Positions 6,254-9,023 of a stretch of 9,023 nt of DNA are shown piece after piece. Below the pieces are notes generated by a model. It worked only from the letters and a program-made list of their open reading frames with translations, had not been told where the DNA came from and searched no databases. Every line of letters starts with the position of its first letter. Position 1 is the stretch's first letter. Both the position numbers and the translations under genes were made by a program. This stretch comes from Actinomycetota bacterium. GTDB lineage: Bacteria; Actinomycetota; Acidimicrobiia; Acidimicrobiales; Ilumatobacteraceae. The stretch is from NCBI GenBank assembly GCA_026393655.1, contig JAPKZT010000283.1, forward strand, positions 1 to 9,023. The letters are read 5' to 3'.

Positions 6254-7402
6254 ATGTCATTGCCAAATATTGAACAGTTAATTGATGCGCTGCGACCAGT
6301 GCAAGACCCAGAACTGCATCGATCAATTGTTGATTTGGGCATGGTGCGCGATGTTGAAATCAATCCATCGGGTGCCGTATCACTAACGGTTGTGTTGACT
6401 ATTTCAGGTTGTCCGCTTCGAAACGAAATTCAACAGCGAGTCAACACGGCATTGCGTGCCATTGACGGAGTAAAAGATGTTGCGTTGAACTTTGGTGTGA
6501 TGACAGATGCCGAGCGAGCCAAAGTGCGCGAACTTGTGCACGGTGACCCAGCCGCGACCGCGGGCAGTACACCGGCGCAAGGGCATTCAGAAGGCCGAAA
6601 GATTTCTTTTGCGCAACCGGGTTCAAAGACTCGGCCAATTTTAATTTCGTCGGGCAAAGGTGGTGTTGGTAAAAGCAGCGTCACAACAAATCTCGCGGTC
6701 GCGTTAGCAACTGCTGGCTACAAAGTTGGCGTCGTTGATGCCGACATCTACGGATACTCGATTCCGCGAATGCTTGGCACTGATCGCGATCCAGTTGTAA
6801 TTGACAATATGTTGTTGCCGCCAGAGGCGTGGGGTGTGCGTTGCATCTCAATTGGATATTTTGTTCCTGAAGGTCAGGCAGTTGTATGGCGCGGTCCAAT
6901 GTTGCACAAAGCACTCGAACAATTTCTCACAGATGTCTATTGGGATGAACCAGATTTCTTGCTGATCGACATGCCTCCAGGTACTGGCGACATCGCGTTG
7001 AGTCTCAGTCAATACCTGCCGCGCGCAGAAGTTCTTGTCGTCACTACGCCGCAGTTGGCTGCACAAAAAGTTGCGCGTCTATCGGCAGCGATGGCGGTGA
7101 AAGTAAATCTTCCTGTGCGCGGAATCATCGAAAATATGTCGTGGTTTATCGGCGAGGATAAAAAGCGATACGAATTATTTGGTTCAGGTGGTGGGCAATT
7201 GCTGGCCGATGAATTAAAAGTTCCATTGTTGGCTCAAATTCCACTTCTTGAAGAACTTCGTGAAGGTGGCGACACCGGTCGACCAATTTCGGCAATTTCA
7301 CCAGAATCTGAAGTTGGTCTTATTTTCGCTCAACTTGCTAAGCGAATTGCCGAAGATATGAAACCAAAGAAAGTTTTTAGCGCTGCGCTCAAAGTTAACT
7401 AG
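6254..7402 (+). CDS. mrp: Mrp/ApbC-family Fe-S cluster carrier ATPase with N-terminal MIP18 domain
   Basis: Mrp/ApbC/NBP35 proteins are SIMIBI-class ATPases that bind and transfer Fe-S clusters to apoproteins in the cytoplasm. From the ATG at 6254 the protein has 382 residues. Residues about 5-95 are a MIP18/DUF59 domain with D18-P-E and the conserved cysteine C53 in SGCPLRNEI. The ATPase follows: deviant Walker A GKGGVGKS at 134-141, DADIYGYSIPRML at 162-173, IDMPPGTGD at 238-246, and IIENMSWF then FGSGGGQ at 291-315. The CxxC that normally follows the ENMS segment and binds the cluster is missing (WFIGEDKKRYELFGSGGG). Only two cysteines exist, C53 and C197. Actinobacterial Mrp proteins are generally of this CxxC-less kind, as far as I recall. 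A TTG at 6233 is an alternative start; the ATG fits the family N terminus better. The divergent SufR-like gene suggests control by Fe-S status. Confidence 0.93.
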   Translation: MSLPNIEQLIDALRPVQDPELHRSIVDLGMVRDVEINPSGAVSLTVVLTISGCPLRNEIQQRVNTALRAIDGVKDVALNFGVMTDAERAKVRELVHGDPAATAGSTPAQGHSEGRKISFAQPGSKTRPILISSGKGGVGKSSVTTNLAVALATAGYKVGVVDADIYGYSIPRMLGTDRDPVVIDNMLLPPEAWGVRCISIGYFVPEGQAVVWRGPMLHKALEQFLTDVYWDEPDFLLIDMPPGTGDIALSLSQYLPRAEVLVVTTPQLAAQKVARLSAAMAVKVNLPVRGIIENMSWFIGEDKKRYELFGSGGGQLLADELKVPLLAQIPLLEELREGGDTGRPISAISPESEVGLIFAQLAKRIAEDMKPKKVFSAALKVN

Positions 7403-7483
7403 AAAATATCAGAACTTGCGCCTAGTGTGACTACGAGTCAGTAACTAAAATTCAACAGCAACAACGAACGAAAGAAGTACAAA
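7403..7483 (+). promoter_or_regulatory. Intergenic promoter region before DUF3107-ATPase operon
   Basis: The gap holds TAAAAT at 7446-7451, a fair -10 box, without a well-spaced -35. A small perfect hairpin, TGACT-ACG-AGTCA, lies at 7428-7440 just upstream of it, either an operator or a chance match. AAAGAAG at 7471-7477, six bases before the GTG at 7484, is a weak ribosome site. No strong terminator follows mrp, so readthrough from mrp into this operon is possible. Confidence 0.35.
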
Positions 7484-7720
7484 GTGGATATTCGAATTGG
7501 CGTGACACAAGCCCCGCGAGAAATTTCTCTTGAAATGGCAGATGACGAAAAAGTACATGCCAAGATTCGTGCCGCTGTTGAGGCAGCACTTGAAGGCAAG
7601 TCGGCAGTTCTTTGGCTGACCGACAAGCGCGGCAAAGAAACAGCAATTCCGTCAGCGAAGATTGCTTTTGTCGAATTTGGTGCACCAAACGGTGACCGCA
7701 AAATGGGATTTGGCAGCTGA
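7484..7720 (+). CDS. DUF3107 family protein
   Basis: The 78-residue protein matches the small actinobacterial DUF3107 family, whose function I do not know. Visible family features are the start DIRIGVTQAPREISLEM, a central helix with KVHAKIRAAVEAALEGKSAVLWLTDKRGKE, then AIPSAKIAFVEFGAP and the terminal R-K-M-GFGS. The pattern suggests a small alpha/beta domain; no membrane segment, cysteine or catalytic motif is seen. The start is GTG at 7484, giving the full family length. It is followed after 11 bases by the first ArsA/Get3-like ATPase gene, so the three genes are probably one transcript. The mycobacterial relative is a conserved small protein of unknown role. The genomic link invites the thought that it works with the ATPase pair, which is inference. 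Confidence 0.85.
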   Translation: MDIRIGVTQAPREISLEMADDEKVHAKIRAAVEAALEGKSAVLWLTDKRGKETAIPSAKIAFVEFGAPNGDRKMGFGS

Positions 7721-7731
7721 CACTGCCCGCT

Positions 7732-8673
7732 TTGTTAGACCGCCAACTTCTCTTCATCACGGGAAAGGGCGGTGTCGGTAAATCAACTGTTGCCGCATCA
7801 CTTGGTAAAGCCGCTGTCGCACAAGGTAAGCGAGTTTTATTGTGCGAGATGGATGCCAAAGGCGCATTATCAACTTTGCTTCAAACAAGTGAACTGAGTT
7901 TTACTCCGCGCGAAATCTCACCGAATTTGTCGGCGATGACAATGAACACGCAAGATGCGCTGCGCGAATATGTTTCTATTTTTTTGAAGACTCCGTTTGT
8001 TGCGGCAATTCCTGGTCTGGCTGGAATTTTTGATTTTGTTGCCGATGCTGCGCCGGGGGTGAAAGAAGTATTAGTTGTTGGCAAACTTTGCTACGAAGTT
8101 CGTAAAGGCAACTATGACATTGTGATTGTCGATGCCGAATCAACCGGGCACATTGTTGCCCAAGTTGCAGCCCCGACAACGTTGCGCAATTTTGTGCCCC
8201 TTGGGCCATTGAACGAACAAACTCTGTGGATGACTGCAATTCTTGAAGACTCGCAAAAAACAGGAGTCGTAGTTGTCACAACCTGCCAAGAAATGGCTGT
8301 TAACGAGGCTTTAGAACTAGTTGCGGCATTGCAAACAAAAACCAAAGTTGACACTGCAGCAGTAATTATTAATCGTGTGCCTTCAGAAATTTTTACAAAG
8401 TCACAAGAAATAGTTTTCAATCAACTGAATCAGGTTGCAATAAAATCCTTTATTGCTAAGAAAACTGGCTCAAGCATTGATCTCTCGCTTCAGGCAACGG
8501 GGCTGGCTCGGGCTCGACGCAATCTCGCAACACATCACATAACTTCTTTGCGCAGTGGGCTCGGCAAACTTGATCCGATTAAAGAACTATTGCTGCTGCC
8601 AGATTTTTCATATGAGCCAAAAGATTTACTTGTCTCAAAATTATCTAGCGAACTTGAAGCAGAACTCTCATGA
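7732..8673 (+). CDS. ArsA/Get3-like ATPase, first subunit (Rv3679/BagA-like)
   Basis: The 313-residue protein is an ArsA/Get3-type SIMIBI ATPase. The deviant Walker A GKGGVGKS spans 11-18 and includes the signature lysine K12. The switch II segment is D134-A-E-S-T-G-H140, near the DTAPTGH of ArsA. The adenine-contacting segment IINRVP lies at 212-217. The DPAH-type switch I motif of ArsA/Get3 is altered to DAKG (41-44), so the usual D-P pair is lost. No arsenic-binding cysteine arrangement or TRC40 CxxC is seen, so arsenite transport is unlikely despite the common annotation. It resembles the first of the mycobacterial Rv3679-Rv3680 pair, described as Get3-like proteins that form a complex. 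The start is TTG at 7732, 11 bases after DUF3107, with no clear ribosome site; coupling to the upstream gene is likely. The stop overlaps the next start (ATGA). Confidence 0.85.
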   Translation: MLDRQLLFITGKGGVGKSTVAASLGKAAVAQGKRVLLCEMDAKGALSTLLQTSELSFTPREISPNLSAMTMNTQDALREYVSIFLKTPFVAAIPGLAGIFDFVADAAPGVKEVLVVGKLCYEVRKGNYDIVIVDAESTGHIVAQVAAPTTLRNFVPLGPLNEQTLWMTAILEDSQKTGVVVVTTCQEMAVNEALELVAALQTKTKVDTAAVIINRVPSEIFTKSQEIVFNQLNQVAIKSFIAKKTGSSIDLSLQATGLARARRNLATHHITSLRSGLGKLDPIKELLLLPDFSYEPKDLLVSKLSSELEAELS

Positions 8674-9023
8674 CAACAGTTGCTGAATTGATTCAACGCG
8701 ACGGGCTAATAGTCGTATGTGGATCAGGCGGGGTGGGTAAAACATCAGTTTCAGCAGCATTAGGTGTGCTGGCTGCAACTCAGACCGAAAAGCGCGTATT
8801 GGTCTTGACCGTTGACCCTGCCAAGCGACTCGCCAATGCGCTCGGACTTCGTGAGTTTGGCAATGTTGAGGTTCGGATCACTAGTGAATTGTTCAAAACG
8901 AGCAAAACAAAGTTACGCGGATCACTATCAGCGGCGATGATTGACACGAAAGCAAGTTGGGATGATCTAATTTCTCGCCACGCACCAGACGAGGCAACAC
9001 GAAACAGCGTGCTACAAAACTCG
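8670..9023 (+). CDS. ArsA/Get3-like ATPase, second subunit (Rv3680/BagB-like), 3' end cut by window
   Basis: The first 118 codons of a second ArsA/Get3-like ATPase are present; the gene runs off the window with no stop. The ATG at 8670 overlaps the stop of the first ATPase by four bases. The P-loop is GSGGVGKT at about 18-25, so the signature lysine seen in the first subunit is serine here. The switch I motif VDPAKRLANALGL (about 48-60) is canonical. Later residues, AMIDTKASWDDLISRHAPDEATRNSVLQN, match the segment typical of the actinobacterial second subunit. Together with the preceding gene it should form a heterodimer, as reported for Rv3679-Rv3680 in Mycobacterium tuberculosis. The switch II region and anything further downstream are not visible. 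Confidence 0.85.
   Translation, partial: MTTVAELIQRDGLIVVCGSGGVGKTSVSAALGVLAATQTEKRVLVLTVDPAKRLANALGLREFGNVEVRITSELFKTSKTKLRGSLSAAMIDTKASWDDLISRHAPDEATRNSVLQNS

Noticed and set aside
7452..7859. Antisense opening across DUF3107 and the first ATPase
   Set aside because: It lies opposite two well-supported genes and shows no recognisable motif.
7732..8673. Arsenite efflux ATPase ArsA
   Set aside because: No arsenic-binding cysteine triad is visible and no arsenic transporter or ars gene lies nearby; the paired-gene layout fits the Get3-like BagA/BagB type better.

Overview
The window looks like chromosomal housekeeping DNA from a moderate-GC, slightly AT-leaning actinobacterium, most likely of the Acidimicrobiia type. 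The arguments are a DUF3107 protein (an actinobacterial family), a two-subunit ArsA/Get3-like ATPase pair resembling mycobacterial Rv3679/Rv3680, an Mrp protein lacking the C-terminal CxxC, many GTG/TTG starts, and at least two starts placed 6-7 bases after a TANNNT box as in leaderless actinobacterial mRNAs. The lineage is inferred from protein families only. No RNA gene, CRISPR array, insertion sequence or prophage was found.

Bases 28-4230, plus strand: a compact cytochrome c maturation (System I) operon, ccmE-ccmF-ccmG-ccmH-ccmI, with overlapping or nearly touching genes. CcmE carries haem, CcmF is the membrane haem lyase, CcmG and CcmH reduce the apocytochrome thiols, and the CcmI-like TPR protein probably holds the apocytochrome. 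ccmA, ccmB and ccmC would be expected just upstream, outside the window. A GC-rich inverted repeat closes the operon.

Bases 4273-5409: a SixA-type histidine phosphatase (minus strand) diverges from a small cytoplasmic sulfite-oxidase-fold molybdenum-cofactor protein (plus strand).

Bases 5441-7402: a SufR-like regulator with a HTH domain and three C-terminal cysteines (minus) diverges from an Mrp/ApbC-type Fe-S carrier with an N-terminal MIP18 domain (plus). A near-perfect 19-base palindrome lies between them and overlaps the expected promoter region of the regulator. This suggests an Fe-S-responsive autoregulated unit that also controls mrp.

Bases 7484-9023, plus strand: DUF3107, then two ArsA/Get3-like ATPases, the second cut by the window edge. 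The two ATPases differ in complementary ways in their nucleotide-binding motifs, which suggests an asymmetric heterodimer. I see no clearly new multi-gene system. The most interesting points are the SufR-like/Mrp pair with its palindrome, the cysteine-poor Mrp, and the asymmetric ATPase pair beside DUF3107.
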